Source: SIG452 sp045638525 (GTDB taxonomy: Bacteria > Bacillota > Clostridia > UMGS1840). From it: a stretch of 64,000 nucleotides of DNA. Below are positions 1-9,576 of this stretch, piece by piece. The notes beneath the pieces were generated by a model, which saw only the letters and a program-made list of their open reading frames with translations, was not told where the DNA came from and did no database searches. The translations under genes and the position numbers were made by a program. Where the stretch lies: the NCBI GenBank assembly GCA_045638525.1, contig JAZUBQ010000002.1:1-64000 (forward strand). Direction: 5' to 3'. Every line of letters begins with the position of its first letter. Within the stretch, counting starts at the first letter, position 1.

Positions 1-1089
1 AATAGCTGCATACAGATAATGATTTTCATCAGTGGTTGCATCTGTTTCTGCCAGACGAACCTTCAGGCTCATATAATAGGTACCCTTGGTAACACCGTTG
101 TAGTTTACATAAGAGATATTTTTGGTGTTTTCGCTACAATCGATTCTTAAAACATTGTTGGTTTCATCTTTGGTGTCTTTCACAGGGGTAATAACACCTT
201 CTGCAGAGGTAGACATTGCCCATACGTTGGTATCCAGTGCACCGTCAAAGCCGGGATCTGCAACCAGATTTTCAAAAGCTACTTCACCGGCAGGAACCAT
301 GGTAAAGGTTGCGTTTTCAGAAGGCATGGTGAAGCTATAGGATGTGCCACTCTGAGCTAAATCTGCAACTTCTGCTGATTCTACTTTATAACCGGAGTTG
401 TCGTAAGTGAAGGATACAGTGCTGCCGGGTAACGCATAGATGCTGCCTGCACCTGTAACGGTACCGGTTACGTTGGTTACATCTTCAGGGAATGTTACTG
501 TTTTTGCAGCTGTGATATCATAGATTTCTAAGTTATCCATTTCATAAACTGCAGTAATAACATTGGAGTTGGTATCAGTCTGTTTGGAAAGAATTTTTAC
601 TCTGATGTTTTCTCTTGCATTTTTAGCTACACTATTCGCTACGCCATAAACAGTTGCCCAACCATCCTTGGTAATTTGAGGACGAGTCTGGCTGTTAGCA
701 CCGCTTAAGTCTGCAGAGTAGAAATATGCAGAATCAGGGTTTGTTTCCACATTTGCCAAACGAACATTGAATTTGAAAACATACTTATTTTCTTTGCTTA
801 AGCCGGCGATATAACCTAAGGAATATAAACCGTCGGCATTACCGGAAAAGTCCCATCTTAAAACATAGCCGTCTGTTTCATTTGCATAAACAGGGGCAAC
901 AGAACCTGTCTGTGTATTGTAATGATAGATTAAGGTTGAATCAATAGCACCACTTTCGAAACCGGAGTCTTTATAGAGGTTTTCAAAAGCTATAACATCA
1001 CTTGCTACCGCATAAAAAGGAGTGGTAAACAAGCAAGAAACAAGCATACATAAGCTTAAAATCATTGATAATAATCTTTTAGATTTCAT
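1..1089 (-). CDS. Secreted modular carbohydrate-associated protein, 3' part cut by window edge
   Basis: The reading frame is open from an ATG at 1089 to the left edge of the window (363 residues seen), so the C-terminus is missing. Residues 1-30 are a signal peptide (MKSKRLL, a hydrophobic core, then AVAS). Two related modules of about 100 residues follow, near 33-130 and 270-363, each beginning with an AFENL-x-x-D-x-GF pattern. This is the look of beta-sandwich carbohydrate-binding modules. Between them lies a short segment (VSFTYDNSGYKV to SFTMPSENATFTMV) like divergent InlB or Ig-type repeats. It is the last visible gene of the operon behind the sugar ABC transporter, so a role in binding or degrading extracellular glycan is inferred. 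A catalytic domain could lie beyond the edge. Signal peptide and repeats are seen directly; the CBM assignment is by look only. Confidence 0.75.
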   Translation of the reverse strand, partial: MKSKRLLSMILSLCMLVSCLFTTPFYAVASDVIAFENLYKDSGFESGAIDSTLIYHYNTQTGSVAPVYANETDGYVLRWDFSGNADGLYSLGYIAGLSKENKYVFKFNVRLANVETNPDSAYFYSADLSGANSQTRPQITKDGWATVYGVANSVAKNARENIRVKILSKQTDTNSNVITAVYEMDNLEIYDITAAKTVTFPEDVTNVTGTVTGAGSIYALPGSTVSFTYDNSGYKVESAEVADLAQSGTSYSFTMPSENATFTMVPAGEVAFENLVADPGFDGALDTNVWAMSTSAEGVITPVKDTKDETNNVLRIDCSENTKNISYVNYNGVTKGTYYMSLKVRLAETDATTDENHYLYAAI

Positions 1090-1132
1090 AATCGTTTCTC
1101 CTATACAATAATATAAATATACTGGTTATTTT

Positions 1133-1987
1133 TTAACCTTTCACTGCACCTGCAGTTACGCCCGCTGTGATATATTTGTTTGCTACGATAAAAACAATTA
1201 ATATAGGTAACATGGAAAGGCTGGCTGCCGCAAATAAAATATTCCACGACACGGCACTTTCACCGGAATTTTTAAGTGCCATAATACCAACCATCAGTGT
1301 TTGCTGCTCGGGTCTTGTCATTGTGAAGATTGCAGGCATAATATATTCGTTCCACGCTCCGTTAAATGCCATAATTCCGATTGTCATCAGAGCAGGCACC
1401 AATAACGGAAGGATGATTCTGAAGAATATGCCTGTGAAGGTACAGCCGTCGATGGTTGCAGCTTCATCAATTTCCTTGGGAAGTGCATTGATAAAACCTC
1501 TCACAATATACATATTTGCAACAGGGATACCAAAACATTTTAATGCAATCAATCCCCAAAGTGATCTGTTTAACCCTACCACGGAAAGCAAGGTAAGTTT
1601 TGGGTAGATTGTAATGCTTCCAAGTGAAATAAACATCAAAGACGTAAAAATCATAAAGATTGCTTTTTTGCCGGGGAACTCTCCTCTTGCAAAAACATAT
1701 CCGCAAACCGCTGAAATAAACACAATGATTGCAACCTCTGCCGCAGAGGTCCACATACTGTTAAAGAGCATTCTGCCTAAATTAAATTTATCAGAGCTGA
1801 ATGCCTGCACATAGTTGTCCAATGTCCATTGCTGAGGCAATATGCTTTCCGGCATGGTCAGAATTTCCATATTGCTTTTAAAAGAAGCCATAAACGTGCT
1901 GAACAAAGGAAAAAGGGTGATTAAAGCAACAAATAATACTGTTACATACATCAAAATTCTTGGAATTATTTTGATTAATTTATTCAA
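1133..1987 (-). CDS. Carbohydrate ABC transporter permease, MalG family
   Basis: Integral-membrane half of a sugar importer. It has the permease coupling-helix signature EAATIDGCTFTGIFFRIILP (EAA-x3-G-x9-I-x-LP), which docks on the ATPase, near the third quarter of the protein. Several hydrophobic helices and the C-terminus TAGVTAGAVKG are typical of the family. The frame is open to 2056, but an AGGAGGGGG box sits seven bases before a TTG at 1987, which gives a normal MalG length of 284 residues. An ATG at 2014 would overlap the upstream permease and lacks a good box. It follows the MalF-like permease by 16 bases in the same operon. No ATPase gene is present, so a shared MsmK-type ATPase is inferred. 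Confidence 0.9.
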   Translation of the reverse strand: MNKLIKIIPRILMYVTVLFVALITLFPLFSTFMASFKSNMEILTMPESILPQQWTLDNYVQAFSSDKFNLGRMLFNSMWTSAAEVAIIVFISAVCGYVFARGEFPGKKAIFMIFTSLMFISLGSITIYPKLTLLSVVGLNRSLWGLIALKCFGIPVANMYIVRGFINALPKEIDEAATIDGCTFTGIFFRIILPLLVPALMTIGIMAFNGAWNEYIMPAIFTMTRPEQQTLMVGIMALKNSGESAVSWNILFAAASLSMLPILIVFIVANKYITAGVTAGAVKG

Positions 1988-2003
1988 CTTTATCCCCCTC
2001 CTT

Positions 2004-2933
2004 TTAATAAACATTCTGCAGTTTTGCACTTGCTTTGTTATAACCAAATGCAACAAGACCGTAAATGATTGATGTTATAATGGAAATTGCGGAACCATAT
2101 CCGATATCAACGGTACCGGAGGAAAATCCGGGAACATAGTTTACCAGAATATAGGAACCTACCGTATGGGTAGCACCACCCGGAGCACCATTTGTCATAG
2201 TTACAATAAATTCGCCAACATGCAGTGTTCCGTTGATTGCCAGAAGCAAAATTGTCTGGAACACCGGTGCGATCATCGGAATGGTAATGCTGATAAATTT
2301 TCTGAACGGACCTGCTCCATCAATCTCTGCAGCCTCGTAAAGCTCATCGGGAACATTGGTCAGTGCTGCCGTAAACAAGAGCACGTTTGTTCCAAAATTT
2401 TTCCATACGCTACTTGCTACCAGTACAGTCATAGCTGACCATTTGCTTGCAAACCAATCAACCGGTTCGGAAATAATTCCAAGTTTCAGAAAAAGGTCAT
2501 TAAAATATCCGAAGTACTGGAACAAATTTGTGAATATTACCGAACACAAAACTGCACTGATAACCGTCGGCATAAAATAAACACCACGGATAAAGGGTGC
2601 CCCCTTAATCTTTTTGCTTAAAAAGAATGCCAAAACAAGGGTAAACACAACCTCAAAGGGCAGTTTTAAAACGGTAAATTGTAATGTGGTCAACCACGAC
2701 TTCCAATAGATTGAATTTTTTGAAAAAATATGTATGTAATTTTTTAATCCTACAAACAGTGTATGACTGGGAATCTGGTCATAGTAGAAAAATGATTTTG
2801 CAAAAGACCACAGGATCGGATATAACGTAAACAGAAAAAATCCGATCAGAGGCAGGCCCAACAGAATATAACACTGTATTGGAACTGACCTGGATATCTT
2901 GTCAATTACTGTTGTTTTAAATTTTTTTCCCAT
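2004..2933 (-). CDS. Carbohydrate ABC transporter permease, MalF/UgpA family
   Basis: First permease subunit of the sugar importer (309 residues). It shows an N-terminal membrane anchor, the P-loop-like GLPLIGFFLFTLYPI helix, and the coupling-helix motif EAAEIDGAGPFRKFISITIP near residue 205. It lies between the binding lipoprotein and the MalG-like permease, spaced 23 bases from the former, as in most CUT1 sugar transporter operons. The neighbouring trehalase-like and GH31 enzymes suggest alpha-glucosides or trehalose-like disaccharides as cargo. The substrate is inferred from context only. Confidence 0.9.
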   Translation of the reverse strand: MGKKFKTTVIDKISRSVPIQCYILLGLPLIGFFLFTLYPILWSFAKSFFYYDQIPSHTLFVGLKNYIHIFSKNSIYWKSWLTTLQFTVLKLPFEVVFTLVLAFFLSKKIKGAPFIRGVYFMPTVISAVLCSVIFTNLFQYFGYFNDLFLKLGIISEPVDWFASKWSAMTVLVASSVWKNFGTNVLLFTAALTNVPDELYEAAEIDGAGPFRKFISITIPMIAPVFQTILLLAINGTLHVGEFIVTMTNGAPGGATHTVGSYILVNYVPGFSSGTVDIGYGSAISIITSIIYGLVAFGYNKASAKLQNVY

Positions 2934-2956
2934 GAATACCTTTACACGCCCTTTTA

Positions 2957-4342
2957 TTAGTTTTCAATAGCACTGTTGAAATCAGGAATGATATAGTTTT
3001 CCTGTTTGTATTCCGGATGAAGTTCTGCATAACGTTTTGCACCTTCATTCTGGAGTGCAGAGTAATCTGCACATACTTTATCAACATCGGTAACTTTACC
3101 GGACCATACATCCTCTACATAAATTGCTCTCATAACTCTTTCACCCTGTAAGTCTCTGGACAGAGCAATCGGAGTTGCCTGGCTCACGTTTAACAGTTCA
3201 GCAAATTCCTGCCACTGTTTCATTTCAGCGGGAAGCTCAACAGATTTAACAATTTCTAAATCAAGAGGAATGTCGATACCCTGTTTATAGCTTTCTTTCA
3301 CGAGTTCATCGCCATAGAAGAATTCAAGTACTTTTCCAACTGCTTCTGCTTTTTCGTCAGCAGCTTTTTTGTTGATCATCAGATAACCATAGTTACCCAT
3401 ATGCTGTTTCTGTCTTTCGCCTTCTACTGCTGTCGGGTAAGGAGCTACACCCCAATCAATGTTTGCGGGGAACTGAGAGGTAAGAACACCGTAATCATAG
3501 CTTCCTGCAGTTTTCATTCCGATGTCTCCGGCAGCAAATCTTGCTCTTGCCTGGTCATTGTCTGTGCTTTCGGTACCGGGATAGCAGCTTCCGTCTTCTT
3601 TAATTCCGAGCATTGTTTTCATAACAGTTGCTTCGTGAGAAAAGTCGAACACGCCGGTCTTGGGGTTGTATCCGTCTGCATAACCGCTGGTTGCAGAAGA
3701 CATTTTCATAACATCATCAGCATAAATCAAAGTGGTTTTTCCGGCAATGATATAACCGTATTTACGTTCGTTTACATTGGTAAGTCTTTTTGCATAGTCT
3801 CTTAACTGTTCTAAAGTTTCCGGAGGAGTGGGTTCACCGTTTTCGTCAACGATTCCTGCTTCTCTGAACATATCTTTGTTGTAAATCAAACCATAGGTAG
3901 TAGCTGATTTGGGCAAGTAGTAGGTTTTTCCGTCGGTATGAAGATGTCTTCCGTACATCAGATAAGATTTATATTTTTCAATCAGCTTATCTCCGCCCGG
4001 AACGTCTTCATAAGGTGCGATATAACCAAGTTCAGCATATTTGCTCATAGTTCCGCCGCTGAACAAATCAGGTGCCTGTTCTGTTTCAAACGCAAGGTCG
4101 AGTTTGTTTGCAATGCTGTCCTGCACTACATACTCAATTTTGATGCCTTCTTTTGCACCAACGGTAGTGTTCCATTCTTTAATTTGTTCTTCCAGAAATG
4201 CCTTGTCGTGACCGTTTGCTGTCCAAACAGTTACGGTTGTAACATCTCCGTTTTGTGCTGTTTCGTTGTTTCCGCAAGCAACAAGTCCTAAGACCATCCC
4301 TGCAACCAACATGAGTGTGAGTACTTTTTTCATGATTTTCAT
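2957..4342 (-). CDS. Extracellular sugar-binding lipoprotein (family 1 solute-binding protein)
   Basis: Binds the sugar outside the membrane and hands it to the two permeases. Residues 1-23 form a lipoprotein signal with lipobox LVAC, so Cys23 is the likely lipidated residue. The mature 440-residue protein opens with VTTVTVWTANGHDKAFLEEQ and carries GDIGMKTAGSYDY, both usual for CUT1 binding proteins. The ATG at 4342 has an AAAGGATG box upstream. It is the first transporter gene after the two glycosidases and is followed closely by both permeases. Ligand unknown. Confidence 0.9.
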   Translation of the reverse strand: MKIMKKVLTLMLVAGMVLGLVACGNNETAQNGDVTTVTVWTANGHDKAFLEEQIKEWNTTVGAKEGIKIEYVVQDSIANKLDLAFETEQAPDLFSGGTMSKYAELGYIAPYEDVPGGDKLIEKYKSYLMYGRHLHTDGKTYYLPKSATTYGLIYNKDMFREAGIVDENGEPTPPETLEQLRDYAKRLTNVNERKYGYIIAGKTTLIYADDVMKMSSATSGYADGYNPKTGVFDFSHEATVMKTMLGIKEDGSCYPGTESTDNDQARARFAAGDIGMKTAGSYDYGVLTSQFPANIDWGVAPYPTAVEGERQKQHMGNYGYLMINKKAADEKAEAVGKVLEFFYGDELVKESYKQGIDIPLDLEIVKSVELPAEMKQWQEFAELLNVSQATPIALSRDLQGERVMRAIYVEDVWSGKVTDVDKVCADYSALQNEGAKRYAELHPEYKQENYIIPDFNSAIEN

Positions 4343-4405
4343 TTTTTGTCATCCTTTCATTTTATATGAATTTTAATTTTTAACTGCTTAATCGGTGAAA
4401 ACTCA

Positions 4406-5929
4406 TTATAATCTTTCAAGAATAATGAGTTCGTCAATCTGAGCTGTCAGTTCACACGCACATCCGCCCTCAATCACTTCACCATTTTTGCCTTTCCATT
4501 TGCCCGCAGGAATATGTACGGTTCTTGCGGTTTTTCCTTGCTCTAAAACAGGTGCTATCAAAAATTTATTTCCAAGCATAAACTGGTCTGTAACTTTTTC
4601 AAGCCCCTGATGCGAGAATTCATATTCCATATAACGAAGCACCGGTTCTTTTGTTGAGGTGGTTTGTTTCACCAGATCTAAAATATATTCCAGATATTCG
4701 CTTCGCAGTTCCATAAACTTCATCACATTCTGCATGGATTGTTCAGAGAGAAGTCTTTTGGGCGAAATCGAGAATTGCAGCATAGGCGAAAAAATACTTG
4801 CTGCCAGCCATCTTAAATACAACTCTTCGTCAAACTTGTAGTTGTCTTTCAAGAACGACCCGTACTCGCCACCGCCGATCATATCCGGACATCCGTAAAA
4901 ATATCCTAAAAATCCTTGCTGTATCATATTGGGAATCAACATACGTATTCCCTCGTCGTGTGTCCAGGAAGATGCTTTGTCCTGCAGTCTGCACACAATC
5001 GGCATACCGCCGCAATCCCATACACAACGCAACTCATTAAACTCATACCGTGCTCCAAACTGAGCAAAAGACTTGGTATGTTCACTCTGTTCCTGCTTTA
5101 TGTATGTTTGGTCATCTTTTCTGTAAAGATACGACCCGCCTGCATCAAACTTAAAGCCGTCAATCCCATATTTGTTCATAAGGTTGTGTAACTTTGCATC
5201 AAGCCAGTCACAAACTTCGGGGTTTGACAAATCCAACACTGCACTAAAGCCGTTCCACCATTCGCGAACAGCGAGTTTGCCATCCTTATCTTTAATCATA
5301 TAGTTTGTGTGTCTGAGTTCTCGATAGCAATCACTATCCGGAGAAATAAACGGTGTCACCCAAAGCATAACCTTAAAGCCCATTTCGTGCAGCTCATCAA
5401 CCATTTTCTTAGGATCTGAGAACTTTCTTGCACAAAACTCATAGTCGCCATAATCCGGTGCCCAACCTTCGTCAATCATCAGAACGCCCGGCGGCAGTCC
5501 CGCTCCGGTCAGAGTCTTTGCATATTCCAAAATCTGCTCCTGATTTTGATTATACATAAGCTCAATCCAGGTATTATACTGAGGTGCTTTAAAAAACAAC
5601 TCATTGGGTATTTGATCACATTTCGCAAATTTCTTTTCAGAAACCGCAAGGTATGCGCTCTTTAAGGTTTCAAATCCTTCTCCCAGCTCTATTTCACCAT
5701 GGTCGGTTATTTTAATGGTCCCCTTGTCAAAATGCACCACAAAAGGCTTATCACTGATAATATACCGACCTTTATTTGAAATAAATATCGGTGAAAACTG
5801 ATCTGAAATCCCTTCTGCTGTAATTAAATTCATAGAAACGTCGGATTCTTCGGTCAGCGGCATAAGAACGCCTTTATGTACCGCTCCACCATACCAACAT
5901 TCCTGCTCAATAAATTTAATCTGCATCAT
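4406..5929 (-). CDS. Glycoside hydrolase family 31 (alpha-glucosidase/alpha-xylosidase type)
   Basis: Retaining alpha-glycosidase of about 507 residues. The barrel carries LMIDEGWAPDYGDYEF, the nucleophile segment DGFKFDAGG (first Asp after FKF), a WTHDEG segment that probably holds the acid/base Asp, and the family-typical PDMIGGG followed by a FSPMLQFSISP strand. The catalytic core is complete. There is no signal peptide, so it should act in the cytoplasm on imported sugar. The frame is open from 5944, but GGAGGTGCA precedes ATGATG at 5929/5926, so a start there is preferred. It follows the trehalase-like gene by about 11 bases and is cotranscribed with it. Exact linkage specificity cannot be read from the sequence. 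Confidence 0.88.
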   Translation of the reverse strand: MMQIKFIEQECWYGGAVHKGVLMPLTEESDVSMNLITAEGISDQFSPIFISNKGRYIISDKPFVVHFDKGTIKITDHGEIELGEGFETLKSAYLAVSEKKFAKCDQIPNELFFKAPQYNTWIELMYNQNQEQILEYAKTLTGAGLPPGVLMIDEGWAPDYGDYEFCARKFSDPKKMVDELHEMGFKVMLWVTPFISPDSDCYRELRHTNYMIKDKDGKLAVREWWNGFSAVLDLSNPEVCDWLDAKLHNLMNKYGIDGFKFDAGGSYLYRKDDQTYIKQEQSEHTKSFAQFGARYEFNELRCVWDCGGMPIVCRLQDKASSWTHDEGIRMLIPNMIQQGFLGYFYGCPDMIGGGEYGSFLKDNYKFDEELYLRWLAASIFSPMLQFSISPKRLLSEQSMQNVMKFMELRSEYLEYILDLVKQTTSTKEPVLRYMEYEFSHQGLEKVTDQFMLGNKFLIAPVLEQGKTARTVHIPAGKWKGKNGEVIEGGCACELTAQIDELIILERL

Positions 5930-5940
5930 TGCACCTCCGT

Positions 5941-7146
5941 TCAAATTTTATTTTTAAGAAAAAGGTATGCACCTGCTGTCCAGCCCATCATGACCGGCAT
6001 ACCATAATTCTCACTGCCAACTTCTGTATTGCCGGCAACTACATTATATTTTTCCCACAGATGTCCGGTTGCTTCATAAGAACTTTCAACTAAGTCTGTA
6101 TACTTTGAAGCAATTCGTTTTGCTTCTTCCGGATACCCGTATTTTTTCAAACCAACTGCAACAATATACTGAAGGCAGGGCCAACCGTTGGGATAATCCC
6201 ACTGATAGGTTCCCTCTTTTGATTTTTCTTCGCAAGTCAAAATACCAAACTCTGCTTCAAGCGACAATAATTTATTGAGTGACTTGTCTGCCTCTTCTTT
6301 GGTAAGTACATCGCAGAATAAAGGATACAATGACGCTGCCGTCAGAAGTTCACTTCTCTGCTTAGTTACAAAATTGTAATCGTATAAAACACCATCGTCT
6401 GCACACAGATACTTCATCATAAGGTCTTTTCGTTGTTTTGCTGCGTTATTCCAGAAAGGAGCGGCATCAAGTCCAAGTACCTCAGAAAAATATGCCATAT
6501 TTTTTTCAAATTGATACATCAGAGAATTCAAATCAACCGGAAGATAGTTGTACCCCTCTCTTCCCCATCTGGGATTCATATCCCAACCGCTTTCACAGCA
6601 TACAACACAATGACGTGCCAAATCATACAGATTTTCTGTAAAGTTTATTTTGGTTCTGGTTTCATAATGCTTAACTTTCCCCATATAATCATTTGGATCA
6701 ACATCACCACCGTATACGTTAAGACCTATCGGGGATGTTCTTTTCTTCATCCAAAAGTCATATTCCACGAAAAGTATTTCGTATGCTTTTTTCAGCCAGT
6801 TGTCATCACCAAAATGTTCATACACATCACGCACCATCAGAGATAAGAAAGGCGGCTGCGAACGGGATAGGTAATAGGTTCTGTTGCCATTCGGCATAAG
6901 CCCGTATTTTTCCACAAGATAAAGCATATCGTCAACATTGTGCTTTACCTGGATATAATTCCCAAGTTCTTCGAGCCCTTTATTGGTGAAATATGTATCC
7001 CAATAATACAGTTCATCAAAGTGACCTACCGCCGGTACGGTATAGGGATACGGAAGACCTATCAGCGTATCTCTGTCTTCCTTATTGATTTTTACAGACT
7101 TTGACATATTGGTACTAATATAGTCAAATAAGGTTTCACTTTCCAT
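5941..7146 (-). CDS. Glycoside hydrolase family 37 trehalase-like enzyme
   Basis: Family GH37 hydrolyses alpha,alpha-trehalose to two glucoses. Both family signatures are recognisable: FDELYYWDTY (signature 1, here PAVGHF instead of PGGRF) and QWDYPNGWPCLQ (signature 2). The catalytic pair of E. coli TreA is matched by the Asp of ESGWDMNPRW and the Glu of LWEKYNVV. At 401 residues it is shorter than TreA and has no signal peptide, so it is cytoplasmic. GTG at 7155 is possible, but ATG at 7146 sits behind a GGGGTG box. It is the first gene of the sugar operon, directly downstream of a consensus promoter. The divergent first signature leaves room for a related disaccharide as substrate. Confidence 0.82.
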   Translation of the reverse strand: MESETLFDYISTNMSKSVKINKEDRDTLIGLPYPYTVPAVGHFDELYYWDTYFTNKGLEELGNYIQVKHNVDDMLYLVEKYGLMPNGNRTYYLSRSQPPFLSLMVRDVYEHFGDDNWLKKAYEILFVEYDFWMKKRTSPIGLNVYGGDVDPNDYMGKVKHYETRTKINFTENLYDLARHCVVCCESGWDMNPRWGREGYNYLPVDLNSLMYQFEKNMAYFSEVLGLDAAPFWNNAAKQRKDLMMKYLCADDGVLYDYNFVTKQRSELLTAASLYPLFCDVLTKEEADKSLNKLLSLEAEFGILTCEEKSKEGTYQWDYPNGWPCLQYIVAVGLKKYGYPEEAKRIASKYTDLVESSYEATGHLWEKYNVVAGNTEVGSENYGMPVMMGWTAGAYLFLKNKI

Positions 7147-7184
7147 TTGTTTCACCCCAAAATTCTACACATTCTTACAGGATG

Positions 7185-7213
7185 ATTATAGCACAAATCG
7201 TACAGTATGTCAC
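7185..7213 (-). promoter_or_regulatory. Promoter of the trehalase-GH31-ABC operon
   Basis: On the minus strand GTGACA (7208-7213) and TATAAT (7185-7190) are 17 bases apart. A TG one base before the -10 makes it an extended -10 promoter. It lies 39 bases before the trehalase-like start and is back to back with the kinase promoter. Confidence 0.7.
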
Positions 7214-7234
7214 GTTGATTTTTTATAGGCATCC

Positions 7235-7263
7235 TTGACAACTTAAACTTTTTTTATTATACT
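7235..7263 (+). promoter_or_regulatory. Promoter of the two-component system
   Basis: TTGACA (7235-7240) and TATACT (7258-7263) with 17-base spacing, 38 bases before the kinase start codon. Confidence 0.75.
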
Positions 7264-7300
7264 TAAAGAAACGCTGAACTTCACACTGGGGAGAGTTTTT

Positions 7301-8773
7301 ATGTTATTTTGTCTTGTATTCGCGTTTGTGGTACTTTCCATATCATTTCTATGGTTTAAAAAGGAGATTTACCTGAGCGCTTTATATCTTAAATTATACG
7401 GTATCATCGCGCTTACTGTTATCAGCTTATTGTTTATCTCCAAGTTCACCAACTATCAATTCCTCTTTGCTGCTGACTTTGATTTATATCTGCAACTTCA
7501 GCATATCAAGATTCATCCATATCTGATTCGTAATGTACAGACAGCATGCCACACCTTGTATCTTTCCTCAACAATTTTGTTTTTAAGCAGATATTATAAA
7601 ATTTCAGCTTCAAAAAAACTGTTGCTTTCGCTCCCACTGTTATTCTTTTTGATTATAAATTTAAGTTTTACAGCTAATGAAATTTCTTATCATATCTTTT
7701 TGATGTCCCCCAAAAATCAGCATCATGCTTTTTTGATTGCGGACATGTTAGTTTCCAAAATATCATATGTGATTGTTGTTGTTAACGTGCTGATTCCTCC
7801 CATCCTGATTTTCAAAAAAATTATCAGCACACCAAACGTAATTAAAAGAAATTTTTTCATATCATACCTGGTTTGTATGATGCTGGCTGATATTTTATAT
7901 CTTTCGTTGTTTATCCACGGGCTGTTTCAGGATATTTCCCCCCATCGACTTGGGCTGAATAACATTCCCTCTAACGTTTCAATCTATGGTAATATGTTTA
8001 CCGCGGCAATTCTTCTTACAACATTTTCCATAATTATTACGATATTGATTATCGTTTTAAAACCTTTCAAATCAAAAAAACTGAATATTGAATATGCTTC
8101 AACCAAGCATTTTCAAAAATTCCAATACGACAATTATTACACTACCCTGCATATGTTGAAAAATACTTTGCTTTGCGTATATAAATACATCGAAGTTTCA
8201 GAAAAACATATCGACAACCCAAAAGCACTTACCGGTCTTGCCTGTGCCAAAGAGCAAATCAACGAGCAACTTGAAAACTATAACAACATTATGGCAAATT
8301 TTAAGACCCGAAATTTGCGGTTTGAACCGGTTAACGTAATCGAAATTATAAATAATTCTATAAATAATGCAGAAATTGAAAATACTATCAATATCAAAAA
8401 AGCTTATGATCCCCAAACAGTCATAAAAATTATGGGGAATGCAGCCAGTATCGATCAGGTTTGCAAGAACATAATCGAAAACGCTATGAACTCACTCAAA
8501 TTATCTACAAAGGAGCATAAGGAAATCAGCGTTTCTATCGTAGATGATGAAGATTATGTTGTAATAGGTTTTACCAATAACGGAAACAGCATCCCAAAAG
8601 AACATCAGAAATTTTTGTTCAATCTGTTTTTCAGTACCCACGCAAATGAATTTTGCAGCGGAATTGGTTTGTACTATGTAAAAGAAATAGTAACTCGTCA
8701 TAATGGTGATATATGGTTTAAAAGCACACCGGAACAAACCACCTTTACCATAGCGTTACCCGTAATAAATTAG
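7301..8773 (+). CDS. Membrane sensor histidine kinase
   Basis: Sensor of 490 residues. The first half is a run of hydrophobic segments (about residues 1-250), a membrane-embedded sensor. The second half is a cytoplasmic kinase. The H-box candidate is LHMLKNTL, the N-box IIENAMNSL, and the G2 box GIGLYYVKEI. In the G1 box the usual Asp of DxGxG is replaced (TNNGNSIP), which is unusual and could lower ATP binding. A GGGGAG box precedes the ATG. The response regulator gene follows 13 bases downstream. It is divergent from the sugar operon, so control of that operon is a reasonable inference. Confidence 0.85.
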   Translation: MLFCLVFAFVVLSISFLWFKKEIYLSALYLKLYGIIALTVISLLFISKFTNYQFLFAADFDLYLQLQHIKIHPYLIRNVQTACHTLYLSSTILFLSRYYKISASKKLLLSLPLLFFLIINLSFTANEISYHIFLMSPKNQHHAFLIADMLVSKISYVIVVVNVLIPPILIFKKIISTPNVIKRNFFISYLVCMMLADILYLSLFIHGLFQDISPHRLGLNNIPSNVSIYGNMFTAAILLTTFSIIITILIIVLKPFKSKKLNIEYASTKHFQKFQYDNYYTTLHMLKNTLLCVYKYIEVSEKHIDNPKALTGLACAKEQINEQLENYNNIMANFKTRNLRFEPVNVIEIINNSINNAEIENTINIKKAYDPQTVIKIMGNAASIDQVCKNIIENAMNSLKLSTKEHKEISVSIVDDEDYVVIGFTNNGNSIPKEHQKFLFNLFFSTHANEFCSGIGLYYVKEIVTRHNGDIWFKSTPEQTTFTIALPVIN

Positions 8774-8786
8774 GAGGAATTGTTGT

Positions 8787-9467
8787 ATGAGTATACGATT
8801 GGCTATCTGTGATGATTGCAAACACTTTATCAACACCATGCGACTTGAAATCATGGATCACGAAAATATAGAGCTGGTCGGCGAATGTAATCTGGCGGTT
8901 GATTGTATTCCTATGTTATCCCAAACGAGTCCTGATGTTTTACTTTTGGATATACAAATGGAAACTGCATCAGCCGGCATTGATATTTTGCCGAAAATAA
9001 GAGATCTCTTCCCTAAGCTGAAAGTTATTATGATAACAGTATCCGAACTGGAAGAAGATATTTTTAATGCAATTACCAATGGTGCCGATAATTACGTATT
9101 AAAAAATATGTCGAACTCAGATATATTAAAGAAAATTGTTGAAACAAACAATAATCAGCATACCATTGATAATGCAATCTTCCAAAAATATTTATCTCAG
9201 TCAAAAATTAAAAGCGATGATTACAACAGCCTGCTGTTTCTTGTTTCAATTATTATGAAGCTCACAAAATCCGAGCTTGAAATTCTCAAAATGCTCTGTG
9301 CAGGAAAAACATACACGCAAATCGCAAGTGCGCGTTTCACCTCCGAAAGTACAGTTCGGACCATTGTGTCACATATTACCAAAAAATTTGAAGTGGATAA
9401 TATCAACACCCTGATCAAACACATCAATAATTTCGATTTGTTCACAAAATTTGACCGTGTAATATAA
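8787..9467 (+). CDS. Response regulator, NarL/LuxR-like
   Basis: Receiver domain at residues 1-120 with the acidic pair Asp9/Asp10, phosphoacceptor Asp55 in LLLDIQM, and the conserved Lys of YVLKNMSNSD. A LuxR-type helix-turn-helix follows at about 165-215 (LTKSELEILKMLCAGKTYTQIA). It is the natural partner of the kinase just upstream and has a strong AGGAGG box. Likely targets are its own promoter region and the divergent sugar operon, by position. Confidence 0.9.
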   Translation: MSIRLAICDDCKHFINTMRLEIMDHENIELVGECNLAVDCIPMLSQTSPDVLLLDIQMETASAGIDILPKIRDLFPKLKVIMITVSELEEDIFNAITNGADNYVLKNMSNSDILKKIVETNNNQHTIDNAIFQKYLSQSKIKSDDYNSLLFLVSIIMKLTKSELEILKMLCAGKTYTQIASARFTSESTVRTIVSHITKKFEVDNINTLIKHINNFDLFTKFDRVI

Positions 9468-9538
9468 TTCTTTTGATTTCAACCGAATCAAATCTTTGAA
9501 ACACCGGAAAGAAAACAACACCATATTTTTGTAAAGAT

Positions 9539-9576
9539 AAAAACAGTTGCACATTACTTCATGCGCAACTGTTTTT
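9539..9576. terminator. Bidirectional terminator between response regulator and AraC gene
   Basis: AAAAACAGTTGC at 9539-9550 pairs with GCAACTGTTTTT at 9565-9576. A-rich and T-rich flanks make it work in both directions. It overlaps the 3' end of the convergent AraC gene. Confidence 0.75.
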
